From Arsenophonus endosymbiont of Aleurodicus floccissimus (GTDB lineage: Bacteria > Pseudomonadota > Gammaproteobacteria > Enterobacterales > Enterobacteriaceae): 64,000 nucleotides of DNA. The DNA lies in NCBI RefSeq assembly GCF_900343025.1, contig NZ_OUND01000002.1:186001-250000 (forward strand). The letters are read 5' to 3'. The notes beneath the pieces are model-generated. The model saw only the letters and a list, made by a program, of their open reading frames with translations, searched no databases and was not told where the DNA came from. Below, piece after piece: positions 1 through 11,719 of this stretch (its first letter is position 1; every line of letters starts with the position of its first letter). The position numbers were made by a program, and so were the translations under genes.

Positions 1-2424
1 GCAATATCAATGCCTGTCCATTTGGCTTCATCCACTTAATTAATTGCCGCTTAGGATCCCAGAGTTTTCCCGCCGGATCAGCGGATGCTCGATTATAAAT
101 GATGCGGCGGTTAGCCGGCCATGCCCAACCAAATGTATTACCTAGACCAGAAGGATCGGCATTATCTCGGCGAGCCATTTGATTACCCGCGAACATCCAA
201 CTACCGGCAAAAATCCAACAACCACTGCTGGTAGTACCATAATTTCGTAATTGGGCAAAAGCTGACAGTAACTGGCCTTTTTTCACCAGTAGATTACCAT
301 AGCATCCGTCCAATCTGCCAACACGTAACCATTACTTTCTTGCGCAATTTCTTCCGCTGTTGGGCGATAAGGATCACAGTAATCCCAGCACATATTTAAC
401 AGTTGCTCAGGTATAGCGCCACCTTGTTGTTGATAAAGCTGACGCAAACGATGCAAAAATACCAGCTAAAATTTCTCCATCACCGAGCGTTTCTGCGGGT
501 GCATCTGCGCCTCTCCAATGCCATTGTAGCCAACGAACAGAATTAACAATAGAGCAATTTTCCTCAGCAAAACAGCAACAGGGTAAGTGGAAAACCTCGG
601 TCATAATTTATTCTGGCTGCACATCATTAAATTCGCCATGATTTTGCCAAAAACAAGCGGTTTCAGTATTCAATGGATCGATAGTGACTAAAAACTTTAA
701 TTTGGACAAGGAACTAATGATTTTATTTTTATCGTTGAAAGAGGCAAGCGGGTTGAATCCCTGACAAATATAACCATTAACTTCCCCCTTATTAATTATC
801 TCAAAATATTGTAGTACATCGTAACTTTTATCCCATTTAAGTACCCAGTTAAAACCCCAATCATTCTCTTTTTGCGCCTTGTCGCCATAAAAAGTTTTCA
901 TTAAACTAACAAAAAATTTAGGGTAATTATGCCAATAGTTAATTTGATCAGGAAGTGTTTGTTTTGGTGTATTGGCCGCTAAACAACTGGCTAACGTGCT
1001 CTGTTTTTCCGATGGTAAGTGCATATAACCGGTTAAACTTTGTGATAACAACCCGAGATCAGTCAAACCTTATATATTTGAATGTCCCCGTAAAGCATTA
1101 ACTCGGTCACCGGCCATTCCTATATTACCTAGTAATAGCTGGATAATTGCCATGGTACGAATATTCTGCGCACTGATAGAATGTTGTGTCCAATCTAGTG
1201 CATAGAGAAAAGAAGCGGTTTTATCTTTTTCGCTGGTTTCAGCGATATATTCACAGACCTTAATAAAATCTTCTTGCGGTGTTCCACAAATATCGGCAAC
1301 CACTTCCGCCGTATATCGACTGACATGTAACTTAAGCAACTGCCAAACACAACGTGGATGCTGTAGAGTTTCATCTCGTTTAGCAAAACCGTTGCCATCT
1401 AACTCATAGTTCCAAGAAGTTTTATCATATTGGCGATTTTTAGCGTTATAACCACTAAATAGCCCATCCTCGAAATGGTAAACATCGCGCACAATTAAAT
1501 TGGCGTTGGTATAAGATTTCACATATTTGCTATTAATTTTATTATTACTTATTAGATAGTTAATCACACCCGATAAAAAAGTAATATCAGTACCTGAACG
1601 AATAGGAGTATAAAAATCTGCCACAGATGTAGTACGGGTAAAACGCGGATCAATGACAATTAAAGTAGCTTTATTGTGGATTTTTGCTTCGATTACCCAA
1701 CGGAATCCGACCGGATGAACTTCCGCCACATTTTCCCCCATAACAATGATCAGGTCAGCATTTTTAATATCAACCCAATGATTTGTCATGGCACCGCGAC
1801 CAAATGTTGGAGCAAGACTTGCTACCGTTGGCGCATGTCAGACACTAGCTTGATTATCAACCGCTAACATTCCCAGAGCCCGCCAAAATTTTTGGGTAAC
1901 AAAACCGGTTTCGTTACTACTAGCCGAAGCACACAGCATACCGGTTGTTAACCAACGATTAACGGTTGTCCTGGAAGGATTGGTTTTAATAAAGTTAGCA
2001 TCACGATCGGCTTTCATTAACTTAGCAATCCGATCAAATGCTTCTTGCCAGCTATACGCTGCCACTTATCAGAGCCTGGTGCTCTATATTCGGGAAATTG
2101 CAGAAGACTTTCACTATGGATAAAATCAATTAATCCGGCACCTTTTGGACACAAAGCGCCTCGACTTACCGGATGGTCGGGATCACCTTCTATGTAGAAT
2201 ATGCTTTCTTTGGCATTTTTAGCCCCATCACCAAGGCTATACATTAATAATCCACAAACAACTGAACAGTATGTGCAGGTATTTCAGGTTTCTCTGGCAC
2301 GTAATAGTTTATATTGACGCGCAGATGCTAATGCAGTTGCCGGAGCAAAACCCAAAGCAGCAATCGTTGTACCTGCCATACCGCCAGCACAGATCTTCAA
2401 GAACTGTCTTCTGCTGACTTGCAT
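1..2424 (-). pseudogene. fdoG: Formate dehydrogenase-O major subunit, selenoprotein, broken (3' end outside window)
   Basis: This encoded the periplasmic molybdenum/selenium catalytic subunit of respiratory formate dehydrogenase. The ATG at 2424 begins a twin-arginine signal peptide (SRRQFLK, about residues 4-10), followed by the 4Fe-4S motif CTYCSVVCG, in which a Gly before the third Cys has become Val. Breaks seen: TGA at 2284-2286 where the family has Arg (RET*NTC), a frameshift near 2050, a TAA near 1066 where Gln is expected after RGHSNI, another stop near 604, and frameshifts towards 410. The TGA at 1838-1840 is not damage: it sits exactly at the selenocysteine position (NQASV-Sec-HAPTVASL). 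The C-terminal third lies beyond position 1. Gene fdhD follows divergently, as expected for a formate dehydrogenase locus. The orthologue call is firm; FdnG is the only close alternative. Confidence 0.93.
1809..1840 (-). promoter_or_regulatory. Selenocysteine UGA codon plus bacterial SECIS hairpin in fdoG
   Basis: On the minus strand the UGA (1840-1838) is followed after 11 nt by a hairpin at 1826-1809: a GG/CC base, a bulged U, an AGCAA/UUGCU stem and a GUC loop. The 11-nt spacing, bulged U and loop GU match what is known of the E. coli fdhF element that binds SelB. It is preserved although the gene around it is dead. Confidence 0.75.
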
Positions 2425-2619
2425 TAAAAATCTCCTTATTCACATGACTGACATTGGTTTCCATAAAATAAAAAAACAGCAAAATAGGTGATCATTTTTT
2501 ATTAAATCACGATCTTTTTTGGTCTGATTAAATTCTCTATCCATAATAATTAATATAATCTCTTTTAATGTATTATATTATTAGGAATTCGGCTAATGAA
2601 TAATTTTTGTGCAACTAAA

Positions 2620-3420
2620 ATGATGAAAAATATTAAAAAACATCGGCATATCTAAAACAAAAGTTTACCAAAAGGAAATTTTTAATTTGGACAATGTCGC
2701 ACAAGAAGTTCCTATCGCCTTAGTCTACAATGGTATTTCCCATGCCGTCATGATGGCAAGCACAAAAGACTTAACCCTATTCGCTGTAGGTTTTTCGCCG
2801 TCCGAAGGCATTATCCAATCTGCTGAAGAAATTCGCGATATCAACATCAGTAAATATGACTCAAAAGGCATAGAATTAAATATTGAACTATATCACCCCG
2901 CCAGGTTATGGCATTAAAAGCACAACGGCGTAATCTAACTGGCCGGACTGGCTGTAGCATCTGTGGCACAGAACAACTTAGCCAACTATTTCGCCCAATC
3001 AATCCGCTTCCTTTCATGCAATCATTTTCACTAACTTATCTGGATCAGGCCTTATCTCAATTAAATACCTTCCAAAAAATTGACCAATTAACCGGCTGTA
3101 CTCATGCCGCAGCCTGGATAACTTCCTTCGGTGAGCTAGCAGGAGGCTGTGAAGACATTGACCATCATGTCGCACTTGATAAATTGCTTGGTATGAAAAG
3201 TTGAGAAAAATGGCAAAACGGCGCAGTGTTAATCTCAAGCAGAGCAAGTTATGAAATGGTACAAAAAGCAGCAACCTGCTGGGTAGAAATTCTCTTTGCT
3301 ATCTCAGCCGTCACTTCCCTTACGGTTGAAATTACTCAACAATGTCAATTGACGTTAGTTGGTTTTTGTCGACCGGGTAAAGCCACTATTTTTAGTTATC
3401 CCGAACGCTTAACTGAATAA
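2620..3420 (+). pseudogene. fdhD: FdhD sulfurtransferase for formate dehydrogenase maturation, broken
   Basis: FdhD passes sulfur from IscS to the molybdenum cofactor of formate dehydrogenase. Recognisable pieces in order: [19 protein letters not shown] (from 2704), then after a frameshift near 2900 the [10 protein letters not shown] motif that carries the family's CxxC cysteines, [20 protein letters not shown], an in-frame TGA at 3202-3204, and [14 protein letters not shown] to the natural C-terminus at 3420. The likely start is the ATG pair at 2620/2623; the first ~30 codons already need a frame change. With fdoG dead on the other side of a 195-nt divergent spacer, enzyme and maturation factor have decayed together. 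Confidence 0.93.
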
Positions 3421-3746
3421 TAAAATTCAATAAATATAATTAAATTAATAAAACAAAATTATTTTATAAAATAATTTTGTTTTATTTACCGCCTCATTTA
3501 TTTAATTGAGATCACATTTTTAAATTTTAATCACTGATATGAAATAACTATTAATTTTAAAAAATAAAATTAAATCATACTGCTATTAAATTAGTTAGTT
3601 ATATATTTATTTACTTTATAAATAAATAATAATAACTATCATTTACTTAGATTATTTTTTATTTTATTATTATTTAAGACAATGCGTTATTTGTCTACTC
3701 CATTTTTTATCATATAAAATTTAATTTTTTTTACAAGGAATTAAAA
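3421..3746. other. AT-rich spacer upstream of the haem locus; weak Fur-like site
   Basis: This 326-nt stretch is very AT-rich. A near-palindrome at 3449-3484 (ATAAAACAAAATTAT then ATAATTTTGTTTTAT) could be the fdhD terminator. Positions 3625-3643 match 13 of 19 bases of the classic Fur box, as judged by eye; in such AT-rich DNA this is weak support, although iron/haem control would suit the downstream genes. Confidence 0.3.
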
Positions 3747-4485
3747 ATAAAAAAATTAAATATTATTACCTTGCTAACATTATCAATTAGATATATTAAC
3801 TTTAGACATGCAGCAACTGGTTATGATAAATTTAATGCCCCTCATGGCAATTATTTAATTATCAGTAAAATGGAATATGCATCTCAAGGCTTTCATAAAG
3901 CCGAAAAAGGTGATCCGGTTATTGGTTTATCTGAATTACATGGCGGTAATAAAATCGGCTTTCCCGGTTTGATAATGTACTCTGACAAAGATGATAATAA
4001 CGTTTATCAGCTTGGTGGTACAAGCAATTCCCACCACCCCAATATGGGATCATTTGCATTCGCTAAACTCGTCGATGTTGATGCTTTCTTCGGTGAATGG
4101 GCGCAAGCTAGTAATATGTCTTCTTCCTCTCACACCACTTACTATTCTGGTAAAGACATTACGGAAAATATACCGACCGCAGGTACCGCCACCTATAGTA
4201 TTAAAGGGTTCAACGATTATTATAACTATGGCTTGATGACTAGTGAATTAATCGCCAATTTTGCGCAAAACAATCTAAAAAAGTCATTCAGTCATAGCGC
4301 ATTAACCATGAATATTGATGCAAATATTAATGGTAATGGCTCTTTCAGTGGAAAATTCAGCCCATTCAATTGAATTAACAACCATAGGCCAATTCTTTGG
4401 TGCAGATGCCAACCATCTAACCGGTATTACCCAATTTAACGATAATCATGAATTAGATACTGCTTTTGGCGGCACTAAACAATAA
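3747..4485 (+). pseudogene. Hemophilin-like secreted haem carrier (TbpB-type barrel, type XI secretion cargo), broken
   Basis: This looks like a small secreted haem-binding protein exported through a Slam translocon. Reading from 3747 gives a signal peptide (basic KKLN, then a hydrophobic core), but the start codon is ATA where ATG is expected, with a ribosome site AAGGA at 3735-3739. The body runs from HAATGYDKFNAPHG to KFSPFN*, where the frame ends at 4373. The last ~37 residues continue in another frame (TTIGQFFGADANHLTG ... FGGTKQ) to TAA at 4483-4485. The ending GxFFGxxAxxLxG ... FGGxKQ is the hallmark of the TbpB/hemophilin C-terminal barrel, known as the Slam-recognised part. A Slam gene and a TonB receptor follow. 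The hemophilin assignment rests on this motif plus neighbours, not on a database match. Confidence 0.72.
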
Positions 4486-4500
4486 TTTATTTTAAATTTT

Positions 4501-4532
4501 AAAAGCGCATTGAACTTCTATGCGCTTTTTTA
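4501..4532 (+). terminator. Rho-independent terminator after the hemophilin-like gene
   Basis: A 9-bp stem AAAAGCGCA/TGCGCTTTT (4501-4509 with 4521-4529) with an 11-nt loop and a T-run lies 16 nt after the stop codon. It would separate high expression of the cargo from its translocon. Confidence 0.8.
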
Positions 4533-4547
4533 TTATGGAAATAAAAA

Positions 4548-5842
4548 TGACTAACAATAAACGATTAATAATAAATAACATACAAGTGAATAAAATAAAA
4601 AAATAAGAATTATATTACTAATATCTTTATTGCTATTAATAAAAAAATTGGCTACAAGTTGAAAATTATTTAAATCAATTAATAAAAAATAATTATCATG
4701 ATAAGAGTTTAATCTATTTTATGCAGGGTTTGTTGTCATATAAAAATCGAGAATTTCAATCTACTATGCATTATTTATCACAGACAATAATAATAAATCC
4801 TTACTTTACGTGCGCCAAGCTCGATTTAAGTTATATTTATATTGAAAATCGGATTTATCATAAAGAAAAACCATTATTAAATGAATTAATAGCACAGCAA
4901 GATTTACCTGCGCTGGTTAAGAAAAAAATAAAATATCTTCTCATTATGGCTAATAATAAAAATTCTTTCTTTGCGACATTTTCATTAGGTTACCACCTAA
5001 CGGATAATCTCAATAGATCACCTGGTAGCCCAGCAGAGTGCTTAAAAAATATTGAGGGCTATTGCCTATTGATTCGCAAAATGCCGAAAAAATCACCTTA
5101 TCAGGCTTTTCTGTATTCGGTATGACTCCACAGTCATTTATGCTGCAAGAGCCCCATTCGGTTTTTATTCGACTAACGGCAAATGGTTAAATCTATCGGC
5201 AAAACAGCCCATATAATGAATATCGAGCCAATATCTATACTGGCTACTATTTTCAAACGCAGCAACATTACTTATTAGCCGGCCCTTTCTTTGGTTATGA
5301 ACAAAGTGAAAAAGATCCGAATGCCTACGAAGTAGGGGCAAAAATTGAATGGCGTTATCGTCCCATTGTTGTGGCTAAATTAGATTTAGTAATTAATCAA
5401 CAAATTAAATGGAAAGACTATTACCAATGGCAACAAAATAATGGTCTGAAGCATGAAACTTCTTTTTCTATTCACTATCCCTTTAACAATATGGATTGGT
5501 ATCTCTCTTTTGGTTTTTCTAAACACTCACATCAATGGAAAATAAAAGATTACCAGCGCTATGATATTAGTAGCAGCGTTAAATTTAGCTCATTACCTTA
5601 TCTGGATAACCAATCTTTTATTACTTTGGAATCAACATCAATTTAAACATTTTGATCAACGACTCGCCGCCAAACGGAAAGATACAGAATGGATCTACGC
5701 AATTAAATTAAAACTAACCAAAAAACTTATTGGCTTCATGCCCTCTGTTACCTTTTTTCATCGCAATAATAATAGCAATGTCGGCTAGCTTTATCGCTAT
5801 CAAAAAAACGATCTGCAACTCAATTTTGAACGTTATTTTTGA
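4548..5842 (+). pseudogene. Slam-type outer-membrane translocon (TPR + DUF560 barrel), broken
   Basis: Family knowledge: Slam proteins (type XI secretion outer-membrane proteins) have periplasmic TPR repeats followed by a 14-strand barrel and export TbpB/hemophilin-like cargo. Here the TPR part is readable at about 4720-4960 (MQGLLSYKNREFQ, NPYFTCAKLDLSYIY). The barrel begins at FFATFSLGYHLTDNLN (4970-5020), the typical first strand with its D-N-x-N turn, and continues in several frames through YRANIYTGYYFQTQQHYLLAG and WYLSFGFSKHSHQW to a terminal Phe (NFERYF, stop 5840-5842), as outer-membrane proteins end. Stops near 4606 and 5125 and at 5190, 5646 and 5788, with frameshifts, rule out function. 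The start at 4548 is a guess because the signal region is scrambled. Confidence 0.75.
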
Positions 5843-5877
5843 TTGTTAATTTAAAAATTATTTTAGATAAGGAAATC

Positions 5878-8700
5878 ATGTACTTTTTTAACTGCCGCCA
5901 AAAACCGATAGCATTTGCCATCTCACTTTCTACTTCGATTATCCCCGCTATTAGCTATGCTGAACATCAATCTTCTGATAAACAAACGCGGAAAAAAACA
6001 TTTAGGTAAAATTAAGGTTTCTGATATGTCATAACAAGATGAACACGGTTATGACAATATCTATGATAAAAATATTTCTAATATTTATCTTGGCAAAGAG
6101 ATTATAGAACGTTTCAAAGTAGCTTCACCGGCTGATCTGTTTCAATCTACGCCAGGTGTATATAGTAGTGAAGCTAGTAATGGTGCGTCTATCGATCCCA
6201 ATATTCGAGGCATTCAAGGACAAGGACGGATCCCCTTAATCGTTGATGGCACCGAGCAATCAATTACCGTAACCCGCGGCTACAATGGCGCCAATAACCG
6301 TAAGTATCTTGATCTTAATTTAATTAGTTCAATTGAAATTGAAAAAGGGGCTTCGCTATTACGTCATACTAAAAGTTCGGTCGGCGGCGGTATTACCATC
6401 AAAACAATTAATATTAATGACATTCTGCCAGCAAATTAAAACTTTGGTTTCGCGGTTAAATTAGAAGGCAGCAATAACGCAACCAAACCGCAGCTCAAAA
6501 ATTTACCATTAGGCGAAGACTATCGTAATATTCCAGAAGGACTAAGTGGTTTTGCCTATTTATTTAACGATCCTTTAATCAATATTCATCCCGACCATTA
6601 CCATGATAAACCGTTAGGCGGTTTGGACGATTATGCTTATCGGATTGCCGTTGGCTTGCGACAAGCGAAATATGATTTGTTGATCGCCTCGAGTTACCGC
6701 AATAAAGGCAACTATTTTGCGGGTACCAGGGGAGCAAATCGTTACCGTTATCCGGTAACTAAAACGATTAAATCAGAATTTACCAAGCTCCAGACCAAAA
6801 TCGATCCTTATATGTCTTTTGTCGCCAATATTTATCATCCTGGCAAAGAAATGCCTAACACTTCCAATATGATGGAATCGCTGTTGCTAAAAAACAATTG
6901 GCATCTGGCCAATGATTTAACAGTTAATTTTACTTATCGCGATTCCCGACTTAAGTTCAGTGATATTATGCCCTCTTGAATGGGCTTTGTTGATGTCGAT
7001 CGCAATATGGTTCCGCAATCGCCTTTAGCTCAAGTGCACCAAAAAGCCGGTAGCGCCAGCCTTAAATACTAACCGCTTGATAGTCTATGGTTCGATTTTT
7101 ATATGAGTGCCTGGCTTAACCATACTAATGCAAATACCAATAGTGCCGGCGGTTATCCAAGAGCGCCAATAAACAGAGATGTTAAATGGGATACTGCCAC
7201 CATCTGTAAGTATCGCCAAGTGATTAAAGATCCCACTATTGATGGAAGGTTAATCAATACCGATAATAATAGTAGTGAAAATAATCGCTGGGGTTTAGAT
7301 ATTAGTAATATATTTACTCTAACACCTAATTTAAATCTTACGCTAAACAGCCATTTTCAAAACGAAAAATTAATTAACCATACTGACTAAGCTGGTGTAA
7401 ACATTTGGTTGTACCAATATCCTGGCAGAGAAGGCCGCCGGCAAGAGTATCAACTGGCTTTTAAATTCTACTGGCAACCGGTGGAATTCTTAACTTTCTC
7501 AGCCGGTGCCAATTATGTTACTTATTGGTCAATTGATGATCTGATTAATAAAAAAAGGGACTAAAAAGCAAAAGGTTATCAAAATAGCGGCCACCATGCT
7601 GGTTATAAAGTCCGATATTTTCGGTCGGATAGTCAACAAGATCATGACTCAGATAGTAAATATGATCATGACACTCAAGTTTATAGCAGTAACTTAAGAA
7701 AACAAATAAACAACAAAAATAAGAAAATGGAGGTTTATGATAGCGAAACAACTCAATTAAATAACTTATTAAACGATAATAAAAATCCACTTAATGAGCA
7801 GCAAAAGTAGCAATAACAAACAAGATCGATAGCTTAAAAAAACAATGTAGCTGGCTAGATATAGCAATAAAAGAACAAAATGAACAATACTCCCAAATCT
7901 AAAAGATTGAGATGAATAATGTTAGAAGAATGCAAAGACCTGATAACCCAAGCGGAACCGATTATCGATTTAAATAAACTCCCTTACTTTATAACCCCAA
8001 CGATGGAAAATTGCATAAAAGGGATAATCTTTTCTTTAACGGTAAAATCAATTTTGATGAAGAAGTGAATGATTTTAAAACTGGCAAAACCGTAAAACGC
8101 TATTATCCTTTCAATGTTTATTATGATGATCAAATTTTCATTGAGCCACCAGCAGACATTCTATGGCAAAAAGAGAAAAAACGTAAAGATCACGGAATTG
8201 CCCAGGTCATCTCAGCTGCCCTATCCATCACTGATGATTTAAGTGTTTATCTTCGTTATCCCGAATCAGTCAGAGTGCCCAGCTTATTTGAAAATAGCGT
8301 CTGTTTTTCTAGAATGCGTAAAATTATTCTTGGTGAAAAAATCAACCTGGAACGTGTTAAAACACGAGAATTAGGTATCCACTATAATCTGGCAAATCTA
8401 TTAAAAACAGAAAAACACGCTGATATTAAATTAACCTATTTTGATACCATAATAGAAAATGTATTCGATCGAGATGTACACTATAATTTTACCCAAATGG
8501 ATAGACAGTTATTATCCGGTATTGAAATACAGGGACGTTATGATAATGGTTTCATTTTTAGTGATATCAGTTATGTTTATAATATAAAAAATAAAGTTTG
8601 TGATCTTAACTCCACGCATCTTTTAGATCTCTATAATCAACACAATATTCTAGAATGTATTGATGGCGGTTTTCCAGGTGGTTTTTTACGTACCTATTAA
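5878..8700 (+). pseudogene. TonB-dependent outer-membrane receptor, probably for haem/hemophilin, broken
   Basis: The ATG at 5878, 5 nt after AAGGA, starts a signal peptide cleaved near ISYA-EHQ. The plug domain is clear at about 6055-6420: LFQSTPGVYSSEASNG, NIRGIQGQGRIPLIVDGTEQ and EIEKGASLLRH, motifs typical of TonB receptors. Barrel strands continue in pieces at 6623-6979, 7103-7390, 7420-7550 and 8011-8700, the last with YLRYPESVRVPSLFEN, a conserved late-barrel signature. At least six stops or frameshifts break it. A low-complexity His/Asp/Asn-rich stretch sits at 7570-7790. Barrel-like coding may continue to about 8810, where the C-terminus is lost. Its place behind the haem carrier and its translocon suggests it imported haem from that carrier; substrate is inferred from context. 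Confidence 0.85.
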
Positions 8701-9256
8701 CTATCGTATAACAATGATTATTCTTACCACTTTTGCCAATTCGTATTTCATTACTTGTATCGATATAAAATCGATAAATTAGTCCATTTTATGGTATTTA
8801 TACATTCCTTGATTTTATTATTAATATTTTTTCATCGTCATAAACGATTATTCTTGGTTTTAATTTTTGCAACTTAAATTTATATTATTAGAATTAATAT
8901 CCATATTTCTACTTCCTCCATTATTTATTTAATTAAAAATATACCCTAGTGTTGGCAAAAGCCTTTAAACTAGCTATAAAATTTTCAGATAAAAAATTGC
9001 TAAACTTTTAGTAAAAACAAATTAGTTATATCTTCTTTTGTTAATTACAGTAAACAAATTATAAGTTATAAAAAAGGTCAATAATTAATCTTGATTATCA
9101 GATGATTTTCTGTTAATAGGATGAAGCAGTTACTTTAGTGACAGCAAATTACCACGATAATAGAAAGATAAAAATCAACATGAATAGATAATTGTTAGAC
9201 ACAAAAATTAAATTAAAAATCCATTTTTGATAGTAAACAACAAGGATGATACGAAT
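8701..9256. other. AT-rich spacer, no gene seen
   Basis: Apart from a possible tail of the TonB receptor up to about 8810, I see no coding signal, tRNA or convincing hairpin in this stretch. Confidence 0.5.
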
Positions 9257-9683
9257 ATGAAACTTATACTTAACGATAAAGAAAATATTACAGAAGAAAA
9301 TACCATCATCAATAGTTTGTGGAAACATAATTCCAATTTTACCACGGTAGATATGCATCCGCTAAGGGTGACTTTAATGGATAATAATAATATTGTTGGG
9401 GTTTTTATTGCCAGAACATGGTGGGGTGGTTTTAAATATGCAATATCTATGGATAGCAGAAAACTATCGAAAAAAAGGTTTTCGAAAAGATTTAATGAAA
9501 AAAGCAGAAGATGAAGCCATAAAAAGAAAATGTCATATGGCCTATGTTGATACTTTTGACTTTCAAACCGTTAATTTTTATTAAAAATTAGGCTATAAGG
9601 AATATAGCCATTTAGACAAGTTTGCTCACTGCTATACCCACTATTATTTGTCAAAGTCCCTGAAAAGCAGTGATGAATGCTAA
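9257..9683 (+). pseudogene. GNAT-family N-acetyltransferase, broken
   Basis: ATG at 9257 follows AAGGA at 9242-9246. The first ~60 codons read MKLILNDKENIT ... NIVGVFIARTWWGGF, then a frameshift near 9440 moves the reading to LWIAENYRKKGFRKDLMKKAEDEA, a degenerate acetyl-CoA binding motif A (R/Q-x-x-G-x-G/R). YVDTFDFQTVNFY*KLGYKEY carries the GNAT motif B (NFYxKLGY) with TAA at 9582-9584 in place of a Lys or similar codon. The natural end is at 9681-9683. About 140 codons is normal for a small GNAT. The substrate cannot be told. Confidence 0.75.
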
Positions 9684-9780
9684 ATTAGTTAGTATTAGTA
9701 ACAACTTAAACTACTTTCTGGATTGACCAGCTCATCAGAGTGGCGCCATTCATACAATTTTTTCGTTGTTACACCGTTAG

Positions 9781-11025
9781 TTATCTCTTAATTTTGCTTA
9801 ATAAACCATAAATAATACAAGCAGCGAGTAGAAAATTAATCGTTGGTATGCCTACTTCTACGGTTATGCCAATTATACAGGCGGAAACAGCATTCCAACC
9901 AATTAAAGGTGTATTTTTATTAGCTGGAATTTTTTCTGGTTGTTACGTTTCCTGAAGAATATTTCGATGGGTCTTTATAATAAAATAATCCGTTAGCATA
10001 ACACCAACTATCGGCGGAAAGACAACACCAAGGATGGTCAAAAAACCAACAAATCTGTCTAAAATACCCAAAACAGGAAGAGTTGTCCCAATGATACCAA
10101 TAGCTAAAGTGATAATAGTGTAATTAACTTTTTTGCCGGTCAATACTGAAATTGAATTGGCAATACTTAATGACGATGAATAAAGATTAATATCATTTAC
10201 ACGTAAAGTAGAGAAGATCACCACTAACAAGCCAATACCACCAGCCACTTGCATCATAATGGTTACGACGTCTGCAGTATTTAACGCTCTAGTTAATAAT
10301 ATAGCCAGCCCATTAATGACAAATTCACCAAGAATAATTGATACCATAACTATCCAAAATACCTGACGGCTATTTTTTGAATATCGACTCATATCTGGCG
10401 TAATAAGCGTAGCAACGATACATCCTCCCATAATTAATGTGATTGCAGAAGACAGCGTTATTGTTTCTCCACCAGGAACTGACTGAATCAAATCCATGCT
10501 ATTATGATGTTCAAGAATTCCTGCCGAAATCAATAAAATCACGATGACAAAAAAAAGGGACTGCAATCCAGGCTGTAAATCGTAGCGCTTTAAAACCAAA
10601 AGCAACCAGGATCGTCAAAAATAAACCGGATAACGTTGCTAACCATTCAAAACCCAATTTATGACCTAATGCATAATTAAGCCCTTTAGTAAAAACTGCA
10701 TTTTGTACCCAAACCAACCTATCAAGCTAATGGCTATTGTAAGACTGACCAAAATTGGTCCAATGCGCCCAAAGCCAGACCATCTAGCTAAAAGACTACT
10801 GGACAACCCTTCTTTCATTCCCGCAAAGCCTAAACCAAAAGTAATAATGCCCAAAATAATACTACTAATAAAAATAGCTAAAATCATTGAATTACCTAAT
10901 ACTGCACCTAGCATAAATTGATCTAAGGCAGTTAGCATACCAGCATGAACTAATGTAACACTCAGAAAGGATAAATGTATATTGGTGGGGACACGATTTA
11001 TTGGATAGTTATCTATTAAATTCAT
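9781..11025 (-). pseudogene. NCS1-family purine/cytosine permease (CodB-like), broken
   Basis: A 12-helix transporter of the nucleobase:cation symporter-1 family. Readable from ATG at 11025: hydrophobic helices including VTLVHAGMLTALDQFMLGAVLGN and FGLGFAGMKEGLSSSLLARWSGFGR, the latter family-typical. A frameshift near 10700 (at GWFGY/QNAVFTKGLNYALG) and another near 10600 split the middle. The third part (from about 10605) includes LSVLTGKKVNY and VFPPIVGVMLTDYFI. An in-frame TAA at 9943-9945 precedes the C-terminal helices, which end at 9781. It starts 9 nt after the stop of the upstream regulator gene, so the two form an operon. Cytosine, allantoin or another purine product are all possible substrates; the nearby uric-acid genes make a purine role attractive but unproved. 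Confidence 0.75.
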
Positions 11026-11034
11026 ATAATTAAT

Positions 11035-11719
11035 TTACTTTGTTATAAGGGGAACACCTGGAGTTAAAAACCGTTCAGGTATAAAATTATCAAGGGAATA
11101 TGTTTTACAGTATTCAATAAGTTGTCTGGCCGAATTAACACCCATTTTTTGATAAATAACCTGTAATTTATGATTTACTGTTATAGGTGAGAGATTTAAA
11201 TATTTTGCTATTTCTTTACTACCGAATCTTTGTTGTAGTAAAAATATTATTTCAAGTTCTCGTTTGAAAAAAAACTACTTTATTGATAAGTTTTTAATGT
11301 ACTGACAGCTTTTTTTTCATGATAGATAAATGGGTTTATATTGAGTATTTTTTTGCATTCCATAAAACTCCAATACACTCTTTATCTTTATTTAATAGGG
11401 GGATTTTTTCACTAATATACGGTATTAAGGTAGAACTTCCATTCCAATAATCTATTTCAATTACTCTCATCGTAGAGGATTCAATTTTCGTTAACTCATC
11501 ATGTTCTTTAAGCTCGTGAAATAATTCACTCCAAGTAGTAGGAAAAGCTTCATCCATTTTACCTTCAATGGAAAAATTTTTGGGTGTATTTGTAAAAAGG
11601 CGGGCAGAATTATTCATATAAATATGCTCTGAATTTATACTTTTAATTCCACAAGGTTCATCAAGATTTTCTATCATCATAATAATTGAATCGATAATAT
11701 TAATAGATATATCATTCAT
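11035..11719 (-). pseudogene. LuxR-type regulator with N-terminal PAS-like sensor, broken
   Basis: From ATG 11719 the N-terminal ~128 residues read as a PAS-like sensor (EPCGIKSINSEHIYMNN ... ARLFTN, TLIPYISEKIPLLNKDKECIGVLW). After a frame change around 11280-11335 the C-terminal helix-turn-helix is clear: RELEIIFLLQQRFGSKEIAKYLNLS-PITVNHKLQVIYQKMG, the LuxR/GerE fold with the usual SPxTVxxHxxxIxxKxG pattern. It stops at 11035-11037, 9 nt before the permease start, and probably controlled it. Alternative starts are GTG 11731 and TTG 11734. Confidence 0.78.

Noticed and set aside
1838..1840. TGA in fdoG read as a nonsense mutation
   Set aside because: It falls exactly at the conserved selenocysteine position and is followed by a SECIS-like hairpin at the right distance.
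10703..10921. Plus-strand frame over the NCS1 permease
   Set aside because: A shadow of the permease helices on the other strand; no ribosome site and no family match.
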